Of a DNA stretch of 64,000 nucleotides, positions 1 through 9,549 are shown piece after piece (position 1 is the first letter of the stretch; each line of letters opens with the position of its first letter). The translations under genes and the position numbers were made by a program. This DNA is from Ruania rhizosphaerae (GTDB taxonomy: Bacteria; Actinomycetota; Actinomycetes; Actinomycetales; Beutenbergiaceae). The DNA lies in contig NZ_VSMB01000003.1 of the NCBI RefSeq assembly GCF_009805705.1, positions 186,001 through 250,000 of the forward strand. Reading direction: 5' to 3'. The notes beneath the pieces are model-generated. The model searched no databases, was not told the DNA's origin, and saw only the letters and a list, made by a program, of their open reading frames with translations.

Positions 1-1
1 C

Positions 2-1096
2 GACGTCAGCTCGGCCGATGAGCACTCGTTCCCGCTGGTCGGTGGAGTCGTCCGGGCGGACGCCCTCACGTGGGGAGCACTCGACGAGACTTCCGGACCG
101 TCGCCAGCGCTGGAGTCGCAGGCGGCGTCCTCGGACGTGGCCACACCGGTCGGGGGAAACCCCGAGCCGGCCACCGACGCGCCCGCCGACCGAGAATCGG
201 GCTCAGAACCGGGTTCGGATCCCGAGGCGGCGCCGGAGCCCGGGGTACCGGCCGAGCCGGAGGAGAGCGAGCCCGCGGTCGCCGATTCCAGTGCCACCTA
301 CTCCAGTGCGACCGACTCCAGCCCGGCTGACGCCAGTGCGGCCGATGCCGGCCCGTCCGAGCCCGGACCGGTGTCGGAGGCGACTATGCACCCCGGGATC
401 GAGCCGTCGCCGGAGCTCCCGGCCGAGTCAGGCATCATCGACTCGTTGCCGTGGTCGGTGCGCTCATCCCAGCCGAGTCCGCCACCAGCACCCTTCACAG
501 CACCGGGTGAAGCCAGCGCCACCGCCAGCGCCGACGACGACGTCGACGAGCACACGATCAAGGTTCCGCGCCGTGGGGGAGAGACCGGACCCGCAGCACC
601 ACCGGCACCAGCCGCTGATGGTGCGTGGGAGGGCGATCATGACGGGTCGACCGTCCTGGTCTCCGACGTCGCGGCCATGCGGGACGCGACAGTGACCGGG
701 GCGCCTGGCGAATCGGCCGCGCGCTCCGGCGAGCCGGCAACGTCGCAGCAGCCGGAGTCCGTGCTGTTGCTCTCGACGGGGATCCGCGTCCCGCTCGACC
801 GCCCGGTGCTGATCGGAAGGGCGCCCGAGTCGAGCCGGTTCGCAGCCAGGGTCGAGCCGCGGCTGGTGACCGTCCCCAGTCCGCAGCAGGACATCTCCCG
901 CACCCATGTGGAGCTGCGCCGCGAGGGCGACCACCTGCTGGTGACCGACCTGAACTCCACCAACGGCACGATCGTCGTGCTCCCCGGCAGCGCCCCGCGG
1001 CGGTTGCACGCCGGTGAGGCCGTGCCCGTGCGGGCAGGGACGACCGTCGACCTGGGTGACGGCGTGACAGGCACCATCGAGACTCCGGCACCGTGA
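2..1096 (+). CDS. FHA-domain protein (5' truncated by window edge)
   Basis: The reading frame is open from the left edge (position 2), so the true start lies outside the window; 364 residues are visible. Most of it is an acidic, Ala/Pro/Glu-rich low-complexity stretch that looks disordered. The last ~95 residues form a forkhead-associated domain with the usual landmarks: LIGRAP, SRTHVEL and LNSTNGT. FHA domains bind phosphothreonine peptides. Short threonine motifs in acidic context (DEHTIKV, GSTVLV) precede the domain and could be kinase targets. Its stop overlaps the kinase start by 4 nt (GTGA), so the two are translationally coupled and probably work together. FHA identity is firm; the partner is inferred. 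Confidence 0.85.
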   Translation, partial: DVSSADEHSFPLVGGVVRADALTWGALDETSGPSPALESQAASSDVATPVGGNPEPATDAPADRESGSEPGSDPEAAPEPGVPAEPEESEPAVADSSATYSSATDSSPADASAADAGPSEPGPVSEATMHPGIEPSPELPAESGIIDSLPWSVRSSQPSPPPAPFTAPGEASATASADDDVDEHTIKVPRRGGETGPAAPPAPAADGAWEGDHDGSTVLVSDVAAMRDATVTGAPGESAARSGEPATSQQPESVLLLSTGIRVPLDRPVLIGRAPESSRFAARVEPRLVTVPSPQQDISRTHVELRREGDHLLVTDLNSTNGTIVVLPGSAPRRLHAGEAVPVRAGTTVDLGDGVTGTIETPAP

Positions 1097-2595
1097 CCCG
1101 CCGGCCACCCTCCGAACCGCCGCAGATCCCGGGCTATACCTATGAACGTCTGCTGGGCAGCGGCGGGTTCGCCGATGTCTTCCTCTACCGCCAGCTCATG
1201 CCGGCGCGTGAGGTCGCGGTCAAGGCTCTGCTCGCCAGCGCGGTGACGGCGGAAGGTCGGGAGCAGTTCACCGCCGAGGCCAACCTGATGGCTCAGCTGT
1301 CCACCCATCCGTCGATCGTGACGATCTTCCACGCCGACACCACGGCGGACGGTCGTCCGTACCTGGTGATGGAGTACTGCCCGCGCCCCAACCTCTCCGT
1401 GCGCTATCGCAACGAGCGTCTGGGCGTGGCCGAGTGCCTGAGGATCGCTGTCCGGCTCGCCGGTGCGGTGGAGACCGCTCACCGGGCGGGCATCCTGCAC
1501 CGTGACATCAAGCCGGCCAACGTGCTCACGACGGCCTACGGGTGGCCCGCGCTGACCGACTTCGGCATCTCCGTCGCGACCGGGACCCCGGCAGCGGCCG
1601 ACGGCGACCAGGCCGGCATGTCGATCCCGTGGGCGGCGCCGGAGTTCTTTGCCGAGGACGCTCCCCGTGGGGTTGCAGCGGACGTGTACGCCCTTGCCGC
1701 CACTGTCTACACCCTGCTCGCCGGGCGCTCTCCGTTCGAGCTGCCGGGCCGCCCGAACACGGCGCTGGACCTCATCACCCGGATCGAACGTGACCCGGTG
1801 CCGCCCATCGGCCGCGACGACGTCCCACCCTCGCTCGAGGCGGTGCTGGCCCGGGGAATGGCGAAGGATCCGTCCCGGAGATTCGGGTCCGCCGCCGAGC
1901 TGGCACGCGCGATTCACCAGGTCGAGCAGGAACTGCACCTGACCCCGACGGCCCTTGACGTGCCGGACACGTCCTGGATGGAGGGGCCGTCCGAACCGGA
2001 CGACGGCGACCGCACCCGCGTGCGTTCCATCAGTACGGTGCCTGCACGAGCGCAGGACGACGCGGCCACACGGCTACGTGGGGTGACGCCGGCAGTCCCG
2101 GCGCACGCTCCGCCGTCGCCGGGTGCCTGGGGCTCGCCCCCCGCCCCGGAGCAGCAGGAGGAGGCTCCCCGCCGAGGCTGGCGGACGGCCCTCGTGGCGG
2201 GTGCGGCAGCGCTCGTGGTGGCCGGCACTGTGACAGTGGTCACCTACAGCGCCCTGCGCGCCGACGACCCCGGGCCGGACGATCCGTCGGGACCGACCTA
2301 TGTGCCGCCGACCGTCACCGTGGCCCAGGAGCCGCCCGCTCCCGAGGACCTGGCGCTGGAGCGCGACGGCGAGGAGATCCGGGTCTCCTGGGCGGCTCCC
2401 GTGCACGAGGGCGACCTGGAGTTCGCCTATCAGGTGACCGAGGGTGTCACGGAAGGGGAGTACCGTACGGTCGGGAACGCGACTGAGGTGACCCTCAGCG
2501 ACGACGGGGAGCGGGTGTGCGTCATGGTGATCAGCATCGATCCGGACTCCCGGGCGGTATCGCCGGAGTCGGACAACCCGGAAGAGTGTGTGTGA
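1093..2595 (+). CDS. Membrane Ser/Thr protein kinase with extracellular FN3-like domain
   Basis: A 500-residue Hanks-type kinase. The N-terminal catalytic domain (about 13-275) has the glycine loop GSGGFADV, the lysine in VAVKALL, catalytic HRDIKPANV and metal-binding DFGIS. A Thr/Arg-containing juxtamembrane linker follows (GDRTRVRS, DAATRLRG), then one transmembrane helix (about 366-388) and an extracellular domain of about 85 residues that reads as fibronectin III (PEDLALERDGEEIRVSWAAP). There are no PASTA repeats, so it is not a PknB-type peptidoglycan sensor. The GTG start overlaps the stop of the upstream FHA gene. The FN3 ectodomain resembles those of the giant protein two genes downstream, which suggests sensing of the same surface structure (inference). 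Confidence 0.93.
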   Translation: MTRRPPSEPPQIPGYTYERLLGSGGFADVFLYRQLMPAREVAVKALLASAVTAEGREQFTAEANLMAQLSTHPSIVTIFHADTTADGRPYLVMEYCPRPNLSVRYRNERLGVAECLRIAVRLAGAVETAHRAGILHRDIKPANVLTTAYGWPALTDFGISVATGTPAAADGDQAGMSIPWAAPEFFAEDAPRGVAADVYALAATVYTLLAGRSPFELPGRPNTALDLITRIERDPVPPIGRDDVPPSLEAVLARGMAKDPSRRFGSAAELARAIHQVEQELHLTPTALDVPDTSWMEGPSEPDDGDRTRVRSISTVPARAQDDAATRLRGVTPAVPAHAPPSPGAWGSPPAPEQQEEAPRRGWRTALVAGAAALVVAGTVTVVTYSALRADDPGPDDPSGPTYVPPTVTVAQEPPAPEDLALERDGEEIRVSWAAPVHEGDLEFAYQVTEGVTEGEYRTVGNATEVTLSDDGERVCVMVISIDPDSRAVSPESDNPEECV

Positions 2596-2613
2596 GTCGG
2601 AAGGAACCAGGGG

Positions 2614-3336
2614 ATGAACATCCAGGTGGAGTTCTGCGGGGAGTGGTTCGACGTATCGGACGGGCAGACCTTCCAGATCGGGCGTGAAGGCGATCTGGAG
2701 ATCGATGACAACCCGTACCTGCACCGCCGGTTCCTGACCATCGCCCAGCATGAGGACCTGTGGTGGCTGGAGAATGTCGGAAGCCGCATCTCGGCCACGG
2801 TCGCCGACTCGGACGGCAACATGCAGGCGTGGCTCGCTCCCGGGGCACGATTGCCGCTGGTGTTCGCGCACACCTCGGTGCTGTTCACCGCCGGCCCGAC
2901 GACCTACGAGCTGGGCATCGTGGGCGATTCGCCGAGCTTCGAGGCCGCCTCGCCCGGGTCCACCCAGGTCGGTGAGACCACGATCGGACCGGTGAGCCTG
3001 ACCGACTCGCAGAAGTTGCTCATCATCTCTCTGGCCGAGCCCGTGCTCCGCGGGCGTGGCTCGACTGCATCCATCCCGACGTCCGCTCAAGCGGCCGCGC
3101 GTCTGGGATGGGCGATCACTCGCTTCAACCGCAAGCTCGACAACGTGTGCGAGAAGCTGGCCAGGTTCGGCGTGCGGGGTCTGCGGGGGGCACCGGGACA
3201 ACTCGCCGTGAACAGGCGGGCCCGGCTGGTCGAGCATGCTGTCGCCTCGCGCCTCGTGGTCGCGGCAGATCTGGAACTGCTGGAGGCGAACGCCGAGAAG
3301 GTCGCCGCCGAGGCCGGTGGAGAGGCTGAGGACTGA
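2614..3336 (+). CDS. FHA-like N-terminus joined to a winged-helix-like C-terminus
   Basis: A 240-residue cytoplasmic protein with no signal peptide or membrane segment, 18 nt after the kinase stop. Residues 1-110 look like a divergent FHA fold (FQIGREGDLEID, then LHRRFLTI and WWLENVGS), without the canonical SxxH core. Residues about 125-205 (LTDSQKLLIISLAEP ... AARLGWAITRFNRKLDNVCEKL) have the helical spacing of a winged helix-turn-helix. That architecture would link kinase output to DNA or to another partner. No family name can be assigned with certainty; the DNA-binding idea is an inference from helix pattern only. Confidence 0.7.
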   Translation: MNIQVEFCGEWFDVSDGQTFQIGREGDLEIDDNPYLHRRFLTIAQHEDLWWLENVGSRISATVADSDGNMQAWLAPGARLPLVFAHTSVLFTAGPTTYELGIVGDSPSFEAASPGSTQVGETTIGPVSLTDSQKLLIISLAEPVLRGRGSTASIPTSAQAAARLGWAITRFNRKLDNVCEKLARFGVRGLRGAPGQLAVNRRARLVEHAVASRLVVAADLELLEANAEKVAAEAGGEAED

Positions 3337-3397
3337 CCAGCGTAGGGCAGGGTGTGCATGGGGAGTTGTCCCCCTCATCGGAGGGCGATCGTCACCT

Positions 3398-3403
3398 TAG
3401 ACT
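3398..3403 (+). promoter_or_regulatory. Candidate -10 element (TAGACT) for the giant-protein operon
   Basis: TAGACT fits the actinobacterial TANNNT -10 consensus and lies 42 nt before the chosen GTG at 3446. Placing a promoter here makes the GTG at 3404 (directly after the hexamer) an unlikely start. No convincing -35 was seen. Confidence 0.45.
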
Positions 3404-3445
3404 GTGCGGTGGCACAGTGCAGGTAATCGAGGGGCGGGCAATCGC

Positions 3446-6400
3446 GTGAAGCTGAGGACTCGGACGCGCCCGAGTAGGCGCAGCGTCGCCAGTGCGACGG
3501 TTCTGTCGCTGGTCCTGGGCACCGTGGTGGCGTTGAGCCTGAACTACGAGGGGGTCGCCACGGCCGACGTCGATCTCAATGACGGCGGTGTGTGGGTCTC
3601 GAACAACGAGTCGATCCTGGTGGGCCGGCTGAACTATCCCGTCGGGGAGATCGATGCGTCTCTCGCCGCGCTGAGTCAGGACGTGGACCTGCTCCAGCGC
3701 GAGGATGTCGTGCTGATCCGTGACCGGGCCGGCCAGACGCTGCAACGGGTGGATCCGGTGTCGGTGGCCGTACGGGGGAGTGCGGTACCGCTGCCGACCG
3801 GATCGGACGTCCAGCTGGGGGATAACGCCGTCGGAGTGCTCGTGGAGGAGACCGGTGAGTGGCGCGTGCTCGGGCTCGACGAGCTCGATGTGCTCACCGA
3901 GTCGACCGAGGAGCCGCAAGCAGTCCTCGGGGAGGGAGCCGCGCAGGCGATTGCCGACGATGGCACCGCCTACGGCCTCGATACCGCTGATGGGGAACTG
4001 CTGACGTTCAGCCCGCAGGATCGTCTCGAACCTGAGATCACCGAGGTCGATGCGGCCCTTTTCGATGATGCGACGACGCAGTTGACCGTTGTCGGGTCCG
4101 AACCTGTCGCCTTGACTTTCGATACCGAATCTCAGGCCCTGACCCTGGTGCGGCCGGGCGAGGATCCGCTCGATCTGACCGGGTTGGAGGTCGATGGCGC
4201 CTCGGCGCGGCTGCAGGCGCCCAGCCGCGACGGGGACGTCGTGGCGATCGCGACCAGCGATGCGCTCGTCACCGTGCCGCTGGACGGGAGCGAGCCCCAG
4301 GTGACCCGCTCGCCCTCGGCCGGCCAGCCGGCGCAACCGGTGCAGGTGGCCGGCTGCGTCCACAGTGCCTGGGCCGCGCTCCCGGCCGGGTACCTGCGCC
4401 AGTGCGGTGATCAACCACCGGAGTCGCTCGAGGTTCCCTCCGCCACCGGCGGAGAGCTGGTGTTCCGCGTCAACCGGTCCTATGTGGTGCTGAACGAGTT
4501 GGCCTCGGGCAACTCCTGGATGGTCGAGGACGCCCTGATCCTGGTCGACAACTGGGAGACCTCCATCCCGCCGACGGACGAGGACGAGACGGAGGAAGAG
4601 GAGTCTCAGGATCTCGAGCAGCGCGAGGTCGAACTCGACCGGGAGGCCGAGAACCGGCCACCGGTGGCTATCCCGGACTCCTTCGGCGTGCGCGCCGGCC
4701 GGATCGCCGTGCTCCCGGTGCTGCACAACGACTCCGATGCTGACGGCGACCTGCTCACCGCATCCCCGGAGGACCAGATCCCGGAGGCGTTCGGTCAGGT
4801 GGAGACCGTGCTCGGCGGCCGTGCCCTGCAGGTGCGGGTCGCTCCCGGGGCCAGTGGCATCACCAGCTTCCAGTACACCGCGAATGACGGTCGCGGGGGG
4901 ACCGACACTGCGACGGTCGATCTGGAGGTGATACCGGCATCGGAGAACAATCCGCCGGCGCAGCTGACCGAGATCACAGCGGAAATCGCCTCGGGGCAGT
5001 CGGTCGAGGTGAACGTGCTCAACGATGTGCTGGACCCGGACGGTGACGCCGTCTATGTCACGCGCACCCTCGACGATGCCGGTCTGCAGGTGCAGTCCAA
5101 CCCGAACGGTCTCGTCTCCATCGTCGACCCCGGTGTCTCGACCGGGCAGCGGCAGGTCCGGATGGAGGTCAGCGACGGGTTCGCCACCGCCGAGGTGGTG
5201 ATCGACATCGACATCCTTCCCGCGGCAGCCCAGCCGCCGACGGCGGTCTTCGACTACGAGACGGCCTTCGTGGATCAGACCATCGAGGTCGACCCGATCG
5301 CGAACGACCTCGATCCCAACAACCGGCCGCTGCGACTGGCGAACGTCCAGTCGTCCGACGGTGCCGAGGTGCGGCAGAACGCCAGCTCGAACACCTTCAG
5401 CTTCACAGCGTCCTCGCCGGGCGACTACTACGTGGTCTACGTCGTGGCCGATGATGACGGCCTGTCCGCCACGGGTCTGGTGCGCGTGTCGGTGCGTGCG
5501 CCCGAGAATCTCGACCCGGTCGCCGCGACCGACACTGCCTATCTGCCGCCGGCGGGCACGGTGCTGGTGGACGCTCTCGCCAACGACGAGGACCCCGCCG
5601 GGGGAGTACTGGCGATCCAGCAGATCGATGTACCCGAGGGCTACGGGTTGCGCGTCTCGATCCTCGAGCACCGGGTGCTGCGGATCACCTCCGATCGCAC
5701 CCTCCAATCACCGGTGACCATCGACTACACCGTCTCCAACGGCACGCGGTCGGCTCAGGGTGAGGTGCTCGTGCTGCCGCTGGATGCCGAGACCGGTACC
5801 CGGGCACCGATCGCGGTGCCCGACGAGGTCCGCGTGCGCGCCGGTGATCATGTCACCATCCCGGTGCTTGGCAACGACTCCCATCCGAACGGCTTCGAGT
5901 TCTCACTGGACCCCGAGATCGCGGAGGCACCGGAGGCGGGGGTGATGTTCACCGCAGGCGATGTGGTGCGTTTCCAGGCCCCGGACGAAGCCGGCACACT
6001 GACGGCGGTCTACCGGATCGTCGACGAGTACGGCCGGGAGGACTCGGCCACGATCCGCCTCTACGTGCAGGCGCGCGCGGACGACGCCAACGGCGCACCG
6101 GAACCACGGGATGTGGAGACGCGCGCCTTCTCCGGGGAGCGCATCCGCATCCCGATCGAGACCTACGGCATCGACCCTGACGGTGACTCGGTCCAACTGC
6201 TCGGCGTCGACACTCCGCCGGCGCTCGGGCGCGTGGTGGAGGTCGGTGCCACCTACATCGACTACCAGGCATTCACGGACTCGGCCGGCACCGACGAGTT
6301 CACGTATTCGGTTCGTGATCGCTTGGGTGCGATCGCTTCCGCTGAGGTGACCATCGGCGTGATCCCGCCACCCGGGGTCAATCGCGATCCCGTCGTGGTC

Positions 6401-9400
6401 AACGACGAGATCAGGGTGCCCCCGGGCCGGCCGATCTCGGTGGACGTGCTGGCGAACGACACCGACCCCGACGGCGACCAGCTCGCCTTCGATGACCCGG
6501 CGTTCACCGAACACGCCGGCACCGAACCGCAGGTGCGCGACGGCGAGGTCACGCTGACCTCGCCGGAGGCCGCAGGGGACTACCTCCTCACGTATCACGT
6601 GACCGACCTGCACGGCGGGACGGCCAGCGGGTTGCTGACGGTGACGGTCGATCCCGACAGCCCGCTGCAGCCCCCGGTGGCGATCGACGACGTGGTACCC
6701 CCGTCGGCGATCCTCGACCGGGAGGTGGTCACGGTCGACGTCCTCGAGAACGACTCCGACCCGGACGGCAACGTCGAGGCACTCACGGTCGACATCCCGG
6801 ACGACCAGGAGACGGCGACCTCCCCGGATGGCAAGGGCGTGCAGATCACCCTCACTCCGACGCGGCAGGTGGTGACCTACCGGGTCACCGACTCCGACGG
6901 ACTGGTCTCGTACGCGTTCATCGACGTGCCTGGTACCGAGGACACCGGCCCGGTGCTGCGGCCCGACACCGAGGTGATCGAGGTCGAGACCGGCGTCACC
7001 GAGACGATCGAGATCAACGAGTACGTGGTGGCGTTCAGCGGTCAGCCGGTCCAGCTGGCCGACACCAGCTCGGTGCGGGCCACCAATTCCGACGGTTCGA
7101 ACCCGGTGGTGGACGGCGACACCCTCCAATACACCTCCGACGACAACTACGCCGGTCCGGCCACGCTCACGTTCGAGGTGACCGATGCCCTCGACATCAA
7201 TGACGACGACATCCTCACCTCGGTGGTCACGCTCGACATCCTGGTGATCTCCACCGACAACCAACCGCCACGCATGCGTAACGGGTCGCTCGCGGCCGAG
7301 CAGGGCGGCGAAGAGGTCTCGCTCGACATCGCGCGCCTGGCCGAGGACCCGGATGGGCGCTCGACCGACCTGCTGTACCGGATCGCCGAGGAAGCACCGG
7401 GATTCCAGGCGTCGCTGGACGGGTACATCCTGACCGTCTCCGCAGACCAGGACACGCCCGCGGGATCGACTCAGGACCTCGTGATCGAGGTGACCGATGG
7501 CGACTCCGAGCCGGTGCAGGCGACGATCGAGCTGCGTTCCACAGCCAGCAACCGGCCGTTGATATCCACCAACCCGGACGATCTGGGCGAGGTGCATCAG
7601 GGCGAGTCGGTCACCGTGGATGTGTTGACGAACGATTCCAACCCGTTCCCCGGGGAGGCCCGGGAGATCATCGGGACTGTCGTGACCGACGGTGACGGGT
7701 CAGCCTCGGTCAGCGGCAACCAGGTGACCGTCACCCCGGGTGCGGACTTCGTGGGCCGGATGAGCGTGACATACACGGTGGTGGACGCCACCGGGGAGAC
7801 GAGCCGCGCCGTCGAAGGGCAGATCACGGCGGCCGTGCTGGGTGTGCCGGAGGCTCCGACGATCCCGTTGGTCGAGGAGGTGGCCAACCGCGAGGTGACG
7901 CTGAGCTGGACGGCGCCCCAGGACAATGGCGCGCCCATCAGCGGGTACACAGTGAGCCACAGCGGCGGGTCACAGGCGTGCCCGACGACCACCTGCACGA
8001 TCACGGGTCTGACGAACGGCACCACGTACACCTTCACGGTGCTGGCCACCAACGAGGTGGGCGACTCCCCGGAGAGTGCCGCCTCCGCCGAGGCCACACC
8101 GGACGTGCGACCCGAGGCGCCTGCGGCGCCGACGGTGGAGTTCGGCGACGGCGAGTTGACGCTGGACTGGTCCGAGCCGGTGAACGAGGGCACACCGATC
8201 TCGACCTATGACGTGCAGATCTCTCCCTCCGACGGTGCCGGTCAGCAGTCCATCTCGGGCACCGAGATGACCTGGACGGGCCTGACGAACGGGCAGAACT
8301 ACACCTTCCGGGTACGGGCCATCAACGACGCCCCGGAGCCCGGGTTGTGGAGTGAGTGGTCGGTTCCCGAGCACCCCTCGGGCCCGCCGCTGCGGCCGCA
8401 GGCGCCGAACGCGTCGCGCATCGACGACTCCGCCGGTGGGCGCTTGCAGGTCTCGTGGTCTGCCCCGGATGCGAACGGCGATCCGATCTCGTCCTACGAG
8501 TTGCGGATGTACCAGGACGATGCCCTGGCGCAGACCTTCACCCCAGGAGCGAACCAGACCTCGCGCGAGGTGCAGGTCGAGAACGCGCACGACTACTACT
8601 TCACGCTCGTCGCGATCAACCGCTCCGGTGAGTCGGAGGTCTCCCCGGCCTCACAGGAGGTGCGCTCCTTCGGCGCGCCGGGCAAGACCGGCGGAGTGAG
8701 TGCGTCACCGACGGGTGACGACAACACGGCGACCGTGAGCTACACGGCACCGAGCAACAATGGCCAGCAGATCTCGGGCTACCAGTACCGGCTGAACGGG
8801 GGCTCGGTGCAGTCACTGCCGAGCGGCAACCAGATCACCGTTCCGCAGGACGGGACGAACTACCGGATCGAGGTGCGTGCCTGCAACACCTACTGCGGCC
8901 CGTGGAGTGACCCTTCGGCCCAGTTCAGCACGTACGGCCCTCCGGGGACGCCGAGTGTCAGTTCCTCAGCCAATCTGCGTGAGGTGACGTTCGAATGGGA
9001 TGCCCCAGGGGGCAACGGCGCGACGATCGTGCGTAGTGAGTACCGGATCTGGAATGACGGTTCGTGGAGTGGCTGGAGGACGGCGAGCCCCTCTGACTCC
9101 ATTTCTCGTTCAGGCAACTGGGAGGAGGAGTACCGGATCCGTGTGCGTGTGGTGAACAACCACGGTCAGGTCAGCGATGTGGTCCAGCGAGAGCGCCGTG
9201 CTGAGTCTGATCCGACGCCGCCGCCACCGCCGCCTTCTGCCTCAGTCACGATGCTGCACGGACGCAACGCTGTCGGTCAGGACGGGTGCACGCATTCCTC
9301 GTGTGCCTTCCTCGACTTCAACTACAGCGACCTCGATCCTGGCTCCTACTCGATCACCTTCTATGCGTCGAATGAGCCTGGGAATGGCTCCTGGCGTAGT

Positions 9401-9535
9401 TACAACGCAACGCTCGGCGGTGACGGGCGATACAACTCCACCACGTACCGCGGCAGTCCAGGGGAGCGGGTCACTGTGGTGATCCAGGGCCCGAGTGGGC
9501 GGCTCGAAGACAGCATCATCTGGCCCAACAGTTGA
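3446..9535 (+). CDS. Giant surface protein with tandem Ig/cadherin-like and FN3 repeats
   Basis: About 2029 residues. GTG 3446 was chosen because it has a GAGGGG ribosome site upstream and leads directly into an Arg-rich N-terminus and one hydrophobic export helix (VLSLVLGTVVALSL). Residues ~40-385 form an extracytoplasmic domain with beta-propeller-like character. About 11 Ig/cadherin-like repeats follow (~405-1460), marked by a recurring VxVLxNDxDPDGD motif, a likely Ca2+-binding loop; copies begin near 4690, 5005, 5280, 5550, 5850, 6140, 6440, 6730, 7010, 7310 and 7605. Five FN3 domains (~1465-1920), a polyproline linker and a C-terminal module of ~95 residues with a Cys pair (DGCTHSSCAF) end it. 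There is no LPxTG signal, so the N-terminal helix is probably the anchor. Likely cell-surface; ligand unknown. Confidence 0.85.
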   Translation: MKLRTRTRPSRRSVASATVLSLVLGTVVALSLNYEGVATADVDLNDGGVWVSNNESILVGRLNYPVGEIDASLAALSQDVDLLQREDVVLIRDRAGQTLQRVDPVSVAVRGSAVPLPTGSDVQLGDNAVGVLVEETGEWRVLGLDELDVLTESTEEPQAVLGEGAAQAIADDGTAYGLDTADGELLTFSPQDRLEPEITEVDAALFDDATTQLTVVGSEPVALTFDTESQALTLVRPGEDPLDLTGLEVDGASARLQAPSRDGDVVAIATSDALVTVPLDGSEPQVTRSPSAGQPAQPVQVAGCVHSAWAALPAGYLRQCGDQPPESLEVPSATGGELVFRVNRSYVVLNELASGNSWMVEDALILVDNWETSIPPTDEDETEEEESQDLEQREVELDREAENRPPVAIPDSFGVRAGRIAVLPVLHNDSDADGDLLTASPEDQIPEAFGQVETVLGGRALQVRVAPGASGITSFQYTANDGRGGTDTATVDLEVIPASENNPPAQLTEITAEIASGQSVEVNVLNDVLDPDGDAVYVTRTLDDAGLQVQSNPNGLVSIVDPGVSTGQRQVRMEVSDGFATAEVVIDIDILPAAAQPPTAVFDYETAFVDQTIEVDPIANDLDPNNRPLRLANVQSSDGAEVRQNASSNTFSFTASSPGDYYVVYVVADDDGLSATGLVRVSVRAPENLDPVAATDTAYLPPAGTVLVDALANDEDPAGGVLAIQQIDVPEGYGLRVSILEHRVLRITSDRTLQSPVTIDYTVSNGTRSAQGEVLVLPLDAETGTRAPIAVPDEVRVRAGDHVTIPVLGNDSHPNGFEFSLDPEIAEAPEAGVMFTAGDVVRFQAPDEAGTLTAVYRIVDEYGREDSATIRLYVQARADDANGAPEPRDVETRAFSGERIRIPIETYGIDPDGDSVQLLGVDTPPALGRVVEVGATYIDYQAFTDSAGTDEFTYSVRDRLGAIASAEVTIGVIPPPGVNRDPVVVNDEIRVPPGRPISVDVLANDTDPDGDQLAFDDPAFTEHAGTEPQVRDGEVTLTSPEAAGDYLLTYHVTDLHGGTASGLLTVTVDPDSPLQPPVAIDDVVPPSAILDREVVTVDVLENDSDPDGNVEALTVDIPDDQETATSPDGKGVQITLTPTRQVVTYRVTDSDGLVSYAFIDVPGTEDTGPVLRPDTEVIEVETGVTETIEINEYVVAFSGQPVQLADTSSVRATNSDGSNPVVDGDTLQYTSDDNYAGPATLTFEVTDALDINDDDILTSVVTLDILVISTDNQPPRMRNGSLAAEQGGEEVSLDIARLAEDPDGRSTDLLYRIAEEAPGFQASLDGYILTVSADQDTPAGSTQDLVIEVTDGDSEPVQATIELRSTASNRPLISTNPDDLGEVHQGESVTVDVLTNDSNPFPGEAREIIGTVVTDGDGSASVSGNQVTVTPGADFVGRMSVTYTVVDATGETSRAVEGQITAAVLGVPEAPTIPLVEEVANREVTLSWTAPQDNGAPISGYTVSHSGGSQACPTTTCTITGLTNGTTYTFTVLATNEVGDSPESAASAEATPDVRPEAPAAPTVEFGDGELTLDWSEPVNEGTPISTYDVQISPSDGAGQQSISGTEMTWTGLTNGQNYTFRVRAINDAPEPGLWSEWSVPEHPSGPPLRPQAPNASRIDDSAGGRLQVSWSAPDANGDPISSYELRMYQDDALAQTFTPGANQTSREVQVENAHDYYFTLVAINRSGESEVSPASQEVRSFGAPGKTGGVSASPTGDDNTATVSYTAPSNNGQQISGYQYRLNGGSVQSLPSGNQITVPQDGTNYRIEVRACNTYCGPWSDPSAQFSTYGPPGTPSVSSSANLREVTFEWDAPGGNGATIVRSEYRIWNDGSWSGWRTASPSDSISRSGNWEEEYRIRVRVVNNHGQVSDVVQRERRAESDPTPPPPPPSASVTMLHGRNAVGQDGCTHSSCAFLDFNYSDLDPGSYSITFYASNEPGNGSWRSYNATLGGDGRYNSTTYRGSPGERVTVVIQGPSGRLEDSIIWPNS

Positions 9536-9549
9536 GAACGAGGACACAC

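Noticed and set aside
3392-5707. A long minus-strand frame under the giant protein
   Set aside because: High-GC antisense shadow; the plus frame has clear domain repeats and a start site.
9532-9549. TTG start of the MoxR gene
   Set aside because: It overlaps the previous stop and lacks a ribosome site; ATG 9550 has GAGGA 5 nt upstream.
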